Assembly (NCBI GenBank): GCA_023409955.1
Contig: JAEYQQ010000053.1
Location: forward strand, 1 to 41,487
DNA: 41,487 nucleotides
Origin: Bacillota bacterium
GTDB taxonomy: Bacteria > Bacillota > Clostridia > Christensenellales > Aristaeellaceae
Direction of reading: 5' to 3'
Positions 7,257-15,954 of the stretch are shown here, in pieces (position 1 is the first letter of the stretch; the number at the start of each line of letters is the position of its first letter). The notes under the pieces are model-generated. The model had not been told where the DNA came from. It saw only the letters and a list, made by a program, of their open reading frames with translations, and ran no database searches. A program made the translations under genes and the position numbers.

Positions 7257-8416
7257 CTTTCATTCTCCCTTTTTGTGTTTTTTAAATAGGCTGTATTTTC
7301 AATTTTAACTTTCGTGTTGACAGATACGGCAAGAGATGGGAAATAACCATCATCCCATTGATCGGATATTTGTTTCCATAATCCTGGGTTTTGCTGATGA
7401 ATCATTTTTCCAAAGCCAAATATATCAGAGCGATAGTCAGTTTGCACCATATTGATTATGCTTTCAATGCGCTCCTTAAGAGCAGCGCCTGCCATTGCTT
7501 CCAAAGCACCGATTTCATCCATATTCAATGAATCAATTCCCACGGCGGATTCGGCCAGGAATGCTTGCATCTCCACCTTGACCTTTACATTTAGTACACC
7601 ATTTTCGATAACATATGAATTATTGGAGCTGGCTTTTGATATTTCCAGGGTGATATCCTGTTCTTGCGTACCTTTTGTGGAGAAGGTGAATATCCCTCCT
7701 TTTACCTCACCAATGACAAACAAATAATACTTCACTTGCTCTGCTGTCAGGTAACCAATCATGGAATCACGCTTGAACACAGCTATCCCGTTTGCTTCAG
7801 CGACCGGCTCCTCATCATTGCTAACAATATGAAATGCTGGGAGCGTCAATGATTTTCCATTTGTTTGAAGAATGTTGTAGGCCTGATATAGCATGGGATT
7901 GCTTAATGATGCAGTTATACCTGGGTCGTCAGATATAATATTGGCAACTTCAAAAGATATCACAGCGTTGTTGATGCCATTGATGCGGAGCAGGTCAGAA
8001 GCTGAAGGTGTTTGGGCAACGGCAATTTGGGTGGTTTCCCTGAGCTCGGCATCCCGCAGGAACCAATCAATAATGTGCGGTAAATGGTTGTACTTGGCTA
8101 TTTCTTCACTGATGACAAGCAGCAGCGTATTGCCATAGTACAGCTTCTTTTCAAGCCTCTTTTTTGCGTTTCTTGCTGCGTCAAAGATTGTTTTACCTTT
8201 AGATTCGACCAATACTGTTTTTAAACCGCCGGTTTTTACATCCTTGGAAAGATCGATTATTTCAAATCCTAATCGATATTCATTGGTGTCCCTATCGAGA
8301 TCTACTGTCATACCGGCAACAATGGCAAGGTCATTCAGACTCCTATAGCTCCAGCAGCCAGAGAGGATAAAAGCAAGGAAAAGGCATAATAAACCAAGCC
8401 GTACTCGTTTACGCAT
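7253..8416 (-). CDS. gerKC: Spore germination lipoprotein, GerAC/GerKC family
   Basis: C subunit (387 aa) of the germinant receptor, a lipoprotein on the outer face of the spore inner membrane. Signal peptide with lipobox LSGC (Cys21) followed by WSYRSLNDLAIVAGM, the classic GerAC opening (CW.R.El...). The domain continues through KRLEKKLYYGNTLLLVISEE and a C-terminal region with QTDYRSDIFGFG. The start is placed at 8416, where AAAGG is nine bases upstream; an in-frame ATG at 8425 directly abuts that RBS. It overlaps gerKA by 8 nt and the 2TM gene by 4 nt, indicating translational coupling. Confidence 0.92.
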   Translation of the reverse strand: MRKRVRLGLLCLFLAFILSGCWSYRSLNDLAIVAGMTVDLDRDTNEYRLGFEIIDLSKDVKTGGLKTVLVESKGKTIFDAARNAKKRLEKKLYYGNTLLLVISEEIAKYNHLPHIIDWFLRDAELRETTQIAVAQTPSASDLLRINGINNAVISFEVANIISDDPGITASLSNPMLYQAYNILQTNGKSLTLPAFHIVSNDEEPVAEANGIAVFKRDSMIGYLTAEQVKYYLFVIGEVKGGIFTFSTKGTQEQDITLEISKASSNNSYVIENGVLNVKVKVEMQAFLAESAVGIDSLNMDEIGALEAMAGAALKERIESIINMVQTDYRSDIFGFGKMIHQQNPGLWKQISDQWDDGYFPSLAVSVNTKVKIENTAYLKNTKRENER

Positions 8417-9959
8417 TTTCGCCATCCTTTTGTTTTAGACGCGTTATGTTCTGGGTCATTAAAGGTGGGCGAAGGATCATTTGCCACCAAGGAACGCGAA
8501 TGACGATATCCTTGATTTGCTGATGCCTGTACGAGCCATCCAGTACAACCTGAGGTATGCCAAGGGATGTCAGGTTGAAAATATGAATCAGCAAACAGGA
8601 TACTGATATAACAAAACCGAAGAAACCAAAGATAGAGGAGCTTAGCAATACAAAAAAGCGGAAGTAAATCACCGGTGCATTCAATTTGGGCACCAGAAGA
8701 TTGGTTATGCCAGTAATACCTACGACAATGATCATAGGTGCTGCGACCATCTTTGCTTCAACAGCTGCCTGGCCGATTACCAGGGCACCGACGATGCTCA
8801 GTGCCTGCCCGACATTTGATGGCATGCGTATGCCTGTTTCTCTGAGAATATCAAATACCACAAGCATAATAAAGGCTTCCAAAGCAGCAGGTAAAGGTAC
8901 ACTTTGCCTTTCTGCTGCAATGTTGATCAGCAGAGCAGTAGGCAGCATTTCATGGTGGAATGCGACTACGGCAATAAATATTCCTGGTACACAGATGGTT
9001 AAAATAAAGCCGATGATGCGAAGAAGCCTGGAGTAGGAAGTGTAGTAGAAACTCAGGTAATAGTCTTCATTGCTTTGAAAGTTTTCTATAAACAGATATG
9101 GAACCGTCAATACTACTGGTGTCCCATCGACAAAGATGGCGATGCGACCTTCCAGCAACTTGGCAACAACAACATCCGGCCTTTCTGTATAGCCGATTGA
9201 ACGGAATAAAGCCCAGCGTTTATCCCGAATAAGCTCAGTAATATAGTTGCTGTCTAAAATGGCGTCAATATCAATTTGATTCAGCCTTCGCATAACCTCA
9301 TCCAGCATTTTTTGATCGGCAATGCTGTTGATATAGCATAGGCAAAGGCTGGTATTTGACCTTTTTCCTACAGAAAGGAACTTCATTTTAAGCTCATTGG
9401 TGCGTAGTTTCCGACGTACGAAGGAGAGGTTTTGCATAATGGATTCTGTAAAACCTTCTCTGGGGCCGCTTAAGCTGCGCTCATTTTCCGGTTCGGATGT
9501 TGTACGGGTAGGAAACCCCTTGGTATTAAGGATCAATGCTTGGTTTACGCCTTCTGCAAATAGTACGGTATCGCCATAGCATATGGCTTCAATGATTTTT
9601 GCAAAATCGCTGCATAATTCGGCTTCACCTATCTGTATGACCTGTTTCATGAGGGTTTCCATCAGTTGTGAACCTGGTTTGGCTGTATCTGTCAGCATCA
9701 GCGGCCGTAAAATATTGTCGTTGATGATGGCGCTGTCAATAACACCATCGCAAAATATGATGCCGTAGCGTAGTTCTGGATAGCGGCTGTTTTGAATGAT
9801 CTTTGTTCTTAGTATATCCACATCGGAAAACAAGGCCTCGATGATGGCCATGTTTTGATCCAAAGAGGATGTTGGCTCCTGGGTTTTGTTTTTCTCATTA
9901 ATACTTTTGATGACCTTATCAACAATCGCGTTTTTGTCTGCTGCTTTTCTCCCAGCCAT
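8409..9959 (-). CDS. gerKA: Spore germination protein, GerAA/GerKA family
   Basis: A subunit (516 aa) of a GerA-type receptor. A soluble N-terminal half (residues 1-300) is followed by transmembrane helices in the C-terminal half. Recognisable blocks include DRPDVVVAKLLEGRIAIF-like text (here ERPDVVVAKLLEGRIAIFVD), PLPAALEAFIMLVVFDILRE, and VGQALSIVGALVIGQAAVEA. The start is the ATG at 9959, seven bases after AAGGAGGG; the 16 upstream in-frame residues have no RBS. First large gene of the operon; it follows a 43-codon ORF on the same strand. The A subunit is thought to help form a ligand-gated ion pathway in the spore membrane. Confidence 0.93.
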   Translation of the reverse strand: MAGRKAADKNAIVDKVIKSINEKNKTQEPTSSLDQNMAIIEALFSDVDILRTKIIQNSRYPELRYGIIFCDGVIDSAIINDNILRPLMLTDTAKPGSQLMETLMKQVIQIGEAELCSDFAKIIEAICYGDTVLFAEGVNQALILNTKGFPTRTTSEPENERSLSGPREGFTESIMQNLSFVRRKLRTNELKMKFLSVGKRSNTSLCLCYINSIADQKMLDEVMRRLNQIDIDAILDSNYITELIRDKRWALFRSIGYTERPDVVVAKLLEGRIAIFVDGTPVVLTVPYLFIENFQSNEDYYLSFYYTSYSRLLRIIGFILTICVPGIFIAVVAFHHEMLPTALLINIAAERQSVPLPAALEAFIMLVVFDILRETGIRMPSNVGQALSIVGALVIGQAAVEAKMVAAPMIIVVGITGITNLLVPKLNAPVIYFRFFVLLSSSIFGFFGFVISVSCLLIHIFNLTSLGIPQVVLDGSYRHQQIKDIVIRVPWWQMILRPPLMTQNITRLKQKDGENA

Positions 9960-10038
9960 ACCGCGGCCCTCCTTAAGCAAAAAAGATAATAAAAAAAGAC
10001 GTGCCATGCCATTGGAATTGTTCCAGGCATAGATATCG

Positions 10039-10170
10039 TCAATGTTCTACTTTTTTGCGGCTCATACGTAGCTTTCTGGCTGGAGGTGTTAAAAGTATCT
10101 GCCCTCGGATTTTACCTTTTCCATCGGTCTGAACGCTAGTTTGGCTCTGAAAATGTTGCTGATCTGACAT
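10039..10170 (-). CDS. Putative 43-aa basic peptide upstream of gerKA
   Basis: An ORF below usual length cut-offs begins at the ATG at 10170 with a purine-rich AGGGGGGAGCAGGAA in front and ends with TGA at 10039. The predicted peptide (MSDQQHFQSQTSVQTDGKGK... ending LRMSRKKVEH) has a polar N-terminal half and a strongly basic C-terminal half, no membrane segment and no family I recognise. It lies 79 nt ahead of gerKA on the same strand, so it could be a small germination or spore peptide, a leader ORF, or chance. Its start codon is in one arm of an inverted repeat. Confidence 0.5.
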   Translation of the reverse strand: MSDQQHFQSQTSVQTDGKGKIRGQILLTPPARKLRMSRKKVEH

Positions 10171-10210
10171 TTCCTGCTCCCCCCTTGGATAATAGCTTGG
10201 CAGGAAATGT
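10167..10210. repeat. 11-bp perfect inverted repeat over the small ORF start
   Basis: ACATTTCCTGC (10167-10177) and GCAGGAAATGT (10200-10210) with a 22-nt spacer. One arm contains the ATG and part of the RBS of the small ORF. It could act as an operator, or as an mRNA hairpin masking the start codon if transcription enters from ypsA. Confidence 0.6.
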
Positions 10211-10222
10211 GGTTTTTATACA
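10193..10222 (-). promoter_or_regulatory. Candidate sigma-G-like promoter for the ger operon
   Basis: Minus strand TGTATA, 17 bp, CAAGCTA. The -35 fits the forespore sigma-G pattern, while the -10 matches only five of seven positions of CATACTA. The position just ahead of the ger operon is suggestive; the match alone is weak. Confidence 0.25.
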
Positions 10223-10743
10223 GGAGAAACGACTGTTATTTGTCTTCCCTTTCGCATGGCATAAGCAACGGTAGAGGCTGTTCCCCCTTTTGTCATACCG
10301 TCAAAGCCTGCGATGATATAATCACTTCTATCAACCATATAACGGTTACGGCGATGGAAGCAGTAAGGTGTATACTCTTCGCATACCATCACCACTTCAT
10401 CAGCTAAATTGAGCAACTGCTGATATAATTGCTTATCTCTTAAGCTCCAGCGGGCTGCTTGACCAGGATGGGGACATGCGGCGATCAGTTTAATACCTAG
10501 CTCTGGACTTGTATCACGCAGTTTCAGGACAATTTGGGCAGCCATGATATCAACGCCCTGCGCCATACCGCAATAAAAATACTTGCAGCCTTTTTCGATC
10601 ATGGATGTTGTTTCAAGGCTAAGACGTAAATAAAAATCTAGATATGCCGGGTGCTTTTCATCACGACCCCACGGCAAGTGATCCGGCCTGTGACCGGTAA
10701 AGCAGCAGGATATATGGTTTTTATCATTCAAATAATCAACCAT
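10216..10743 (-). CDS. ypsA: SLOG-family protein, YpsA/DUF1273-like
   Basis: Protein of 175 aa matching the YpsA (DUF1273) branch of the SLOG/LOG-like nucleotide-binding superfamily: opening CCFTGHRPDHLPWG, then YFYCGMAQGVDIMAAQIVLKL, IAACPHPGQAARW and the C-terminal TKGGTASTVAYAM loop. The family is proposed to bind nucleotide-derived ligands; YpsA influences cell division in some Firmicutes, but no reaction is established. The ATG at 10743 overlaps the rpe stop by 8 nt, with only a weak RBS, so coupling to rpe is likely; longer versions of this frame merely run antisense-frame through rpe. Last gene of the priA operon. Confidence 0.85.
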   Translation of the reverse strand: MVDYLNDKNHISCCFTGHRPDHLPWGRDEKHPAYLDFYLRLSLETTSMIEKGCKYFYCGMAQGVDIMAAQIVLKLRDTSPELGIKLIAACPHPGQAARWSLRDKQLYQQLLNLADEVVMVCEEYTPYCFHRRNRYMVDRSDYIIAGFDGMTKGGTASTVAYAMRKGRQITVVSPV

Positions 10744-11386
10744 GCGTTTGCTCAAGGATACGAATGTTCTGTATGATTGCTTGAGGATGCTCTGCAGAAA
10801 ATAATGCGGTTCCCATAACAAGGGCATTCGCACCACTTTCAATGAGCAACTGGGCGTTTTGAGGGCCAACACCGCCGTCAACTTCGATGATACCAGTATA
10901 GCCCATGGCCCTGAGCTCCCGTATTTTTTCCACCATACCTGGCATAAAGGCCTGTCCGCCAAAACCGGGTTCAACAGTCATAATCAGCACCATGTCAATA
11001 TCCGGAAGGTGCTTTTCTAGATTGCTTACAGGGGTAGCGGGCTTTAGTGAAACGCCGGCAACTATTTTGTTATTGTGGATCATTTTCAAAAGATCGGACA
11101 GGGGAGCTTCCACTTCCTCATGAACCGTTAGTATACTGGCTCCTGCCTTCATAAAAGTTTCGATATATTGCTCTGGATGCTTGATCATCAAATGCACATC
11201 CAATGGAATTTTTACTTCCTTATGCAATGCGCCAACCAATGCGGGACCGTATGATAAGTTCGGTACAAAGTTGCCATCCATAATATCTACATGTAGCCAA
11301 TCGCAGCCGGCATCTATCATGCGCTTGACATCAGCACCCATGTGCAATATGTCAGCTGCCAAAACTGATGGGGCAATTTTAATCAT
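10736..11386 (-). CDS. rpe: Ribulose-phosphate 3-epimerase
   Basis: Cytosolic TIM-barrel enzyme (216 aa) interconverting D-ribulose 5-phosphate and D-xylulose 5-phosphate in the pentose phosphate pathway. Diagnostic blocks: IAPSVLAAD, HVDIMDGNFVPNLSYGP (metal-binding His and Asp), DVHLMI, MTVEPGFGGQAF and EVDGGV, ending in a GTALF phosphate-binding strand. The start is the ATG at 11386 after GGAGGGAAAGGT; the frame is open much further upstream but that part lies over rsgA. It overlaps the rsgA stop and the ypsA start by 8 nt each. Confidence 0.97.
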   Translation of the reverse strand: MIKIAPSVLAADILHMGADVKRMIDAGCDWLHVDIMDGNFVPNLSYGPALVGALHKEVKIPLDVHLMIKHPEQYIETFMKAGASILTVHEEVEAPLSDLLKMIHNNKIVAGVSLKPATPVSNLEKHLPDIDMVLIMTVEPGFGGQAFMPGMVEKIRELRAMGYTGIIEVDGGVGPQNAQLLIESGANALVMGTALFSAEHPQAIIQNIRILEQTHG

Positions 11387-12254
11387 ACCTTTCCCTCCAT
11401 AACTGCTTCCATTCGCTAAGCAATACTTGATATCGGGCAAGCCTCTCCTGACTAAGGGTCCCATGTTTAACGGCTTCCAGCACCTTGCAACCGGGTTCTG
11501 CATGATGGTAGCAGGGCGAGAAGCGGCATTGGTGCTGATAAGGGGCAAGTTCCGGGTAATAATCCTGCAATAATACAGGGTCAATGGGCTCGGATGTTTC
11601 CCAAAGACTGAAACCAGGGGTATCCAACACAGATAAGCCATCCTTTTCTAGCAGCTCCGCATGACGTGTAGTATGGCGGCCGCGCTCAGTTCTCTGGCTA
11701 ATATCTCCTGTTTTCAGTGCCAGGCCTACCAATGCATTCAGAAGTGTGCTTTTGCCAACACCAGATTGACCTGCCATACAGCATAGCTTGTTATGCATTT
11801 TATCTCGAAGCTGATCCAGACCTTCAGATTCCAAAGCGCTGACAGATGTAAAAGAGATATCTGCCTTTTCATATTCCTTTTCCAGACGCAGGGGAAGACT
11901 GGGATCAAGCTCCCGCTTGTTGCATACCAAAAGAACACTCATCTGCTGCATGCGGGCACCAATCAGCAGCCGGTCTACCAGCAAAAGATCAGGTGCTGGC
12001 GAGGGAGCCACCACTATAATCATGAGTTCAACATTGGCTGCGGGAGGACGGATGCTGACAGAAGTACGAGGGAGGATTTCATCCACCCAGCCAAGCTCAT
12101 CGCCAGTGCCGGGGGTGAAAAGTACATGATCGCCGACAAGCGGTGTCAATTGCAGGCGGCGGAATTTTCCTTTAGCTCTTAAAACGTATTCTTCTCCTTC
12201 TGTATCTCGAACGGTATAAAAACCGCCCAAACCCCGTACGATCCTGCCCTCCAT
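11379..12254 (-). CDS. rsgA: Ribosome small subunit-dependent GTPase A
   Basis: Circularly permuted GTPase (291 aa) that acts in late 30S subunit maturation. An OB-fold lies at the N-terminus (VRGLGGFYTVRD), followed by the G domain in permuted order: NKRELD (G4), SALE (G5), GQSGVGKSTLLNAL (G1), a switch with TTRH, and DTPG (G3). The C-terminal zinc knuckle is CRFSPCYHHAEPGC. Starts at ATG 12254, 18 nt after the prkC stop; AGGAG is rather far (about 15 nt), and no other in-frame start exists downstream of that stop. The gene order prpC-prkC-rsgA-rpe matches Bacillus. Confidence 0.96.
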   Translation of the reverse strand: MEGRIVRGLGGFYTVRDTEGEEYVLRAKGKFRRLQLTPLVGDHVLFTPGTGDELGWVDEILPRTSVSIRPPAANVELMIIVVAPSPAPDLLLVDRLLIGARMQQMSVLLVCNKRELDPSLPLRLEKEYEKADISFTSVSALESEGLDQLRDKMHNKLCCMAGQSGVGKSTLLNALVGLALKTGDISQRTERGRHTTRHAELLEKDGLSVLDTPGFSLWETSEPIDPVLLQDYYPELAPYQHQCRFSPCYHHAEPGCKVLEAVKHGTLSQERLARYQVLLSEWKQLWRERYD

Positions 12255-12272
12255 GATTTGCGCTTCACACTC

Positions 12273-14183
12273 CTAATTCAATGTTACAGTATTCTCATAT
12301 TCAAGTTTCCCATCAAAGTAAACCTTGTAGCTCATAACCCCTGGCATATCGCTATACAACTCGATTACAGGATTAGGGTCGCTGTCTGCAGCATGGGTTG
12401 CGGCATATTTATCCGTTTCTACGCCGTTCAGATCCACAAGTGTTACACGAACATGCACGCCTGATGTTGACTTGGGAAGGCTTAAGGTGATCGTAGCCTT
12501 GTGGCGCCTTTCATTTGCATCGGCGATTGTCATGCGAACAGAGGTGCCAAGCATAACCTGAACGCCATAACTTGGTTGTTGGCTGATGACCTTGCCATCT
12601 TTTTCAATGTCCGCAACCTCCTCTGTCAACACATCACCCTGTACTAAACCGCTCTGCTCCAATAAGGCTTTGGCTTCTTGCTGGGTTTTGTTGCTGATAT
12701 CAGGCACAATGGTACTGCCGCCAGATACCGTTACCTGGAGAGTATCTCCGGCAGAATAGGGTTCACCGGCACCAGGGGTTTGGTTAAGGATGGTATTGAC
12801 CGTTTCGGTAGACATGATCCGGTCAGTTATAACCATGGCTATCCCCATATTCTGCAAGCTTAATACGGCATTGTTATACAATTGGCCGGTGACGCTTGGG
12901 GTCAGCTGCATCGTGGGATCGGGACCGCTGGATACATGCAGAACAATGGTTTCACCCTTGCGCATAGCTGTATCATATTCAGGTGTCTGCAATATGACAA
13001 TGCCGCTTGGGATGCTTGCATGATGGATATGCAGGATTTCATGCTTCAGTTCTTCACGTTGTATCATGCGGATGGCAGTCTGCTCATCCTGGCCGATCAG
13101 GTCAGGTGCAGTTGCCCCAGATGTTAATTGCGTATATATTTCAAGACCGCCTAAATAAAGTCCGAAGAATACAAGGCCTGCCATTAAAATGGTGATAGCC
13201 AAGCGGAAAACCTTGCGGATGCGCTGCCTAATTTTAATCTGCTTCTGCAATGCATTTCTTCTGCGTGCGGTATCGCTCCGGACCGTTTTCTTCACGGGGC
13301 CTGTTCCTTGAATTTTGATTGGAGCCACTGGCTGGCTTTCGCTTTTTTGATCCAGCAGATCCGTTTTGCCTTCCAGTGCCTTTTTTAGATCTGTAGCCAT
13401 TTCCAGCGCTGTCTGATAACGGTTGCGAGGCTCCTTTTCCATGGCTACAGCAACAACATGGGCAATTGCAGCCGGTACTTCTGGACTTATTTCTGCTATG
13501 GGTTTTGGTTTGTTATGTAAATGCTGCATGGCAACAGCCACCGGGCTGTCACCATCAAAGGGTACATGGCCAGTCATCATTTCATACAGAACAACACCAA
13601 CGCTATAAATGTCGCTTGTCTCAGCAACGTTTTCACCGGCAGCTTGCTCTGGAGAAAAGTAATGAACAGACCCCATGACGCTGTCGCCCTTTGTAAGGGT
13701 GGAGCTGTTGGCCATTCGGGCAATGCCAAAGTCAGCTACTTTAATGTGACCTTCTGATTGAACAAGAATATTCTGAGGCTTGATATCCCGATGGATGATT
13801 CCGTTGCGGTGTGTATGCTGCAACGCCGAAAGGATGCGGATGCCAATTTGTGCGGCAGTAGCATAGGGGAGCTTGCCTTTGGATCGTATGACTTCCTTTA
13901 AGGTTTTCCCTTGAACATATTCCATCACAAGGTAGCGGCTTTCACCGTCCATACCGACATCCAACAGGTTCACAATGTTATGATGGGATACCTTGCTAGC
14001 AGCCTCCGCCTCCCGCTGAAAGCGACTCAAGAACTCTTCATCCTGACTAAACTCAGGCCGTAGGACCTTGATGGCCACGCTATGGCCTGTTCGATTGTCG
14101 ATGGCACGGTATACGATGGCCATGCCGCCCTTGCCGATGGTATCAAGGATTTGATACCGCTGGGCTATTACACGCCCTGTCAT
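12273..14183 (-). CDS. prkC: Membrane Ser/Thr protein kinase with PASTA domains (PrkC/PknB)
   Basis: Receptor kinase of 636 aa. The cytosolic kinase domain (about 10-270) has the glycine loop GKGGMAIVY, Lys39, HRDIKPQN (catalytic loop from 131) and DFG (151-153). A basic juxtamembrane stretch leads to one TM helix (about 326-346). Outside there are three PASTA repeats (about 354-423, 425-489, 490-557), which in relatives bind peptidoglycan fragments, and an extra C-terminal beta-rich region (558-636) beyond the usual layout. In spore formers PrkC triggers germination on muropeptides and controls wall metabolism. It overlaps prpC, its cognate phosphatase, by 4 nt. Confidence 0.96.
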   Translation of the reverse strand: MTGRVIAQRYQILDTIGKGGMAIVYRAIDNRTGHSVAIKVLRPEFSQDEEFLSRFQREAEAASKVSHHNIVNLLDVGMDGESRYLVMEYVQGKTLKEVIRSKGKLPYATAAQIGIRILSALQHTHRNGIIHRDIKPQNILVQSEGHIKVADFGIARMANSSTLTKGDSVMGSVHYFSPEQAAGENVAETSDIYSVGVVLYEMMTGHVPFDGDSPVAVAMQHLHNKPKPIAEISPEVPAAIAHVVAVAMEKEPRNRYQTALEMATDLKKALEGKTDLLDQKSESQPVAPIKIQGTGPVKKTVRSDTARRRNALQKQIKIRQRIRKVFRLAITILMAGLVFFGLYLGGLEIYTQLTSGATAPDLIGQDEQTAIRMIQREELKHEILHIHHASIPSGIVILQTPEYDTAMRKGETIVLHVSSGPDPTMQLTPSVTGQLYNNAVLSLQNMGIAMVITDRIMSTETVNTILNQTPGAGEPYSAGDTLQVTVSGGSTIVPDISNKTQQEAKALLEQSGLVQGDVLTEEVADIEKDGKVISQQPSYGVQVMLGTSVRMTIADANERRHKATITLSLPKSTSGVHVRVTLVDLNGVETDKYAATHAADSDPNPVIELYSDMPGVMSYKVYFDGKLEYENTVTLN

Positions 14184-14887
14184 TGTGCCACCTCCGCTAC
14201 CTTCAGCAGCACGAGGGATATATTATCCCGCCCACCATTGTCTAAAGCAAGCTGAACCAGCTGGTCCGCTGCTTCTTCCAACAAATATGTTTTTAAAACC
14301 TGCTCGATTACATTGTCTTCCACCATGCCATAAAGTCCATCAGAGCATAAAAGCCAAATATCCCCCGACTTCTTATCTCGGCTGAGAATATCGACCTCTA
14401 TACCTGAAGCAGTACCGACCGCTCTGGTTATCACATTGCGGTAGGGGTGCTTTTTCGCTTTTTCTTTGGTTAAAATTCCTTGGCGCATCATTTCTGCAAC
14501 AACGGAATGATCCTGCGTAACTTGCATAAACACCCCGTCCCGCATTAAATAGGCACGGCTATCTCCAACATGGCCTAAATACACATTGTCGCTGCCTTCC
14601 CAAAGCGCAGTAACTGTTGTACCCATACCGGCAAGGGCTGAGTCCTGACTCTGCTGCTCATAAAGCCTACGATTGGCAGCCTGGATTCCTTCTTCCAGCA
14701 GTTTCCCACTGGGTTCATGATTGGAGAGCATATCCTTGAGCACTGTTACAGCGCCTGCACTAGCGATTTCGCCTCCGTTATGCCCACCCATGCCGTCTGC
14801 GACACCATACAACCGTCCGCACATCAGAAGCATATCCTGATTGCTGGGTCTTACCAAACCGGCATGTGTCCTGGCTGCCACTATCAT
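14180..14887 (-). CDS. prpC: PP2C-family Ser/Thr protein phosphatase (Stp1/PrpC)
   Basis: Metal-dependent phosphatase (235 aa) that reverses PrkC phosphorylation. PP2C motifs in order: RPSNQD, GVADGMGGHNGGE (metal-binding Asp and Gly), GHVGDSRAYL, TQDHSVV, LLCSDGLYGMV and GGRDNISLVLL. Start ATG after AAGGAGGGATACC. Lies between rlmN and prkC with a 4-nt overlap to the kinase gene, the standard arrangement. Confidence 0.96.
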   Translation of the reverse strand: MIVAARTHAGLVRPSNQDMLLMCGRLYGVADGMGGHNGGEIASAGAVTVLKDMLSNHEPSGKLLEEGIQAANRRLYEQQSQDSALAGMGTTVTALWEGSDNVYLGHVGDSRAYLMRDGVFMQVTQDHSVVAEMMRQGILTKEKAKKHPYRNVITRAVGTASGIEVDILSRDKKSGDIWLLCSDGLYGMVEDNVIEQVLKTYLLEEAADQLVQLALDNGGRDNISLVLLKVAEVAQ

Positions 14888-14918
14888 GGTATCCCTCCTT
14901 GGTGATGGGTAACATTCC

Positions 14919-15953
14919 TCAAAGCTTCAGGGATTTCCTGCGTAATTGGCCGCATGCTCCCTGAATATCATCGCCCATTTCCCGCCTTCGGGTGGCGGAA
15001 ATATGCCTGTCGGCAAGGGTTTGCAGGAATGCTTTTATTTTCGTTTCAGTAACGCCCTTTAAATTTCGTTCCGCGACACTATTTAGCGGTATAACATTTA
15101 CATGGCATTGCATGCCCCGAAGACGCTTCGCCAACTCTTCCGCGTGGGCAGGCTCCGCATTGACACCGTCGATCAGTGCATATTCAAAGATCACCCGGCG
15201 GCCTGTCTTCTCAATATAGTAGCGGCAGGCAGACAGCAGTACATCCATAGGGAAAGCCTTGGCAACCGGCATGGTCTGCCTTCTGATTTCATCATTGGGG
15301 GCGTGTAACGATATGGATAGCGTCACCGGCAGGCCTTCATCCGCCAGGTCACGGATTTTGTCTGCCAGCCCGCAGGTGGATAGCGATATGCTGCGTAGAC
15401 TAATGTTCAGGCCCTGTTCATGATTCACCAGCCTGAAAAAACGCATGACGTTATCGTAATTGTCTAGGGGTTCACCGCTGCCCATCAAAACAATGTTATG
15501 GACTTTTCCCTCGCTACCCAGATGGCGGTTGGCGCAATGGACCTGCCCCAGCATTTCCGCTGCGGTCAGGCTTCTTACGCATCCATCCAATGTGCTGGCG
15601 CAAAAGGCGCAGCCCATTCTGCAACCTACCTGGGTGGAGATGCAAAGGGTATGGCCGTGATGATAGCTCATCAGCACGCCTTCCACACAGTTGCCGTCTA
15701 TCAAGCCAAACAGGAACTTCACTGTTCCATCCAGCTTGGAAACATGGGTCTCTAAGATGGATACCGGCTGAGCGATTGTATTTTCCATCAGCCATTCCCG
15801 TAGGGCCTTGGGCAGGTTGGACATATCCCCGAACTCCACGCCTTTATGTAGCCAGGAGAATACCTGACCTGCCCTAAAGGCAGGCTGGCCCTGAGCTTTA
15901 ATCAGTTCGGTGAGTTCTTCGGGCATATAGCCCAACAACTGGGGTTTGTCCAT
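14919..15953 (-). CDS. rlmN: 23S rRNA (adenine-2503-C2)-methyltransferase RlmN
   Basis: Radical SAM enzyme (344 aa) making 2-methyladenosine at A2503 of 23S rRNA, and in many bacteria also at tRNA A37. The 4Fe-4S motif is CRMGCAFCAS. The SAM-binding MGSGEPLDNYDNV block follows, and the C-terminal cysteine of GACGQLRR is the residue that carries the methyl intermediate. The TLCISTQVGC run precedes the cluster motif as expected. It starts at ATG 15953, one base after the rsmB stop, with AGAGG seven bases upstream. Confidence 0.97.
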   Translation of the reverse strand: MDKPQLLGYMPEELTELIKAQGQPAFRAGQVFSWLHKGVEFGDMSNLPKALREWLMENTIAQPVSILETHVSKLDGTVKFLFGLIDGNCVEGVLMSYHHGHTLCISTQVGCRMGCAFCASTLDGCVRSLTAAEMLGQVHCANRHLGSEGKVHNIVLMGSGEPLDNYDNVMRFFRLVNHEQGLNISLRSISLSTCGLADKIRDLADEGLPVTLSISLHAPNDEIRRQTMPVAKAFPMDVLLSACRYYIEKTGRRVIFEYALIDGVNAEPAHAEELAKRLRGMQCHVNVIPLNSVAERNLKGVTETKIKAFLQTLADRHISATRRREMGDDIQGACGQLRRKSLKL

Positions 15954-15954
15954 T

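Noticed and set aside
10744..10974. Upstream extension of ypsA
   Set aside because: Alternative frame of rpe; YpsA homology begins at the ATG at 10743.
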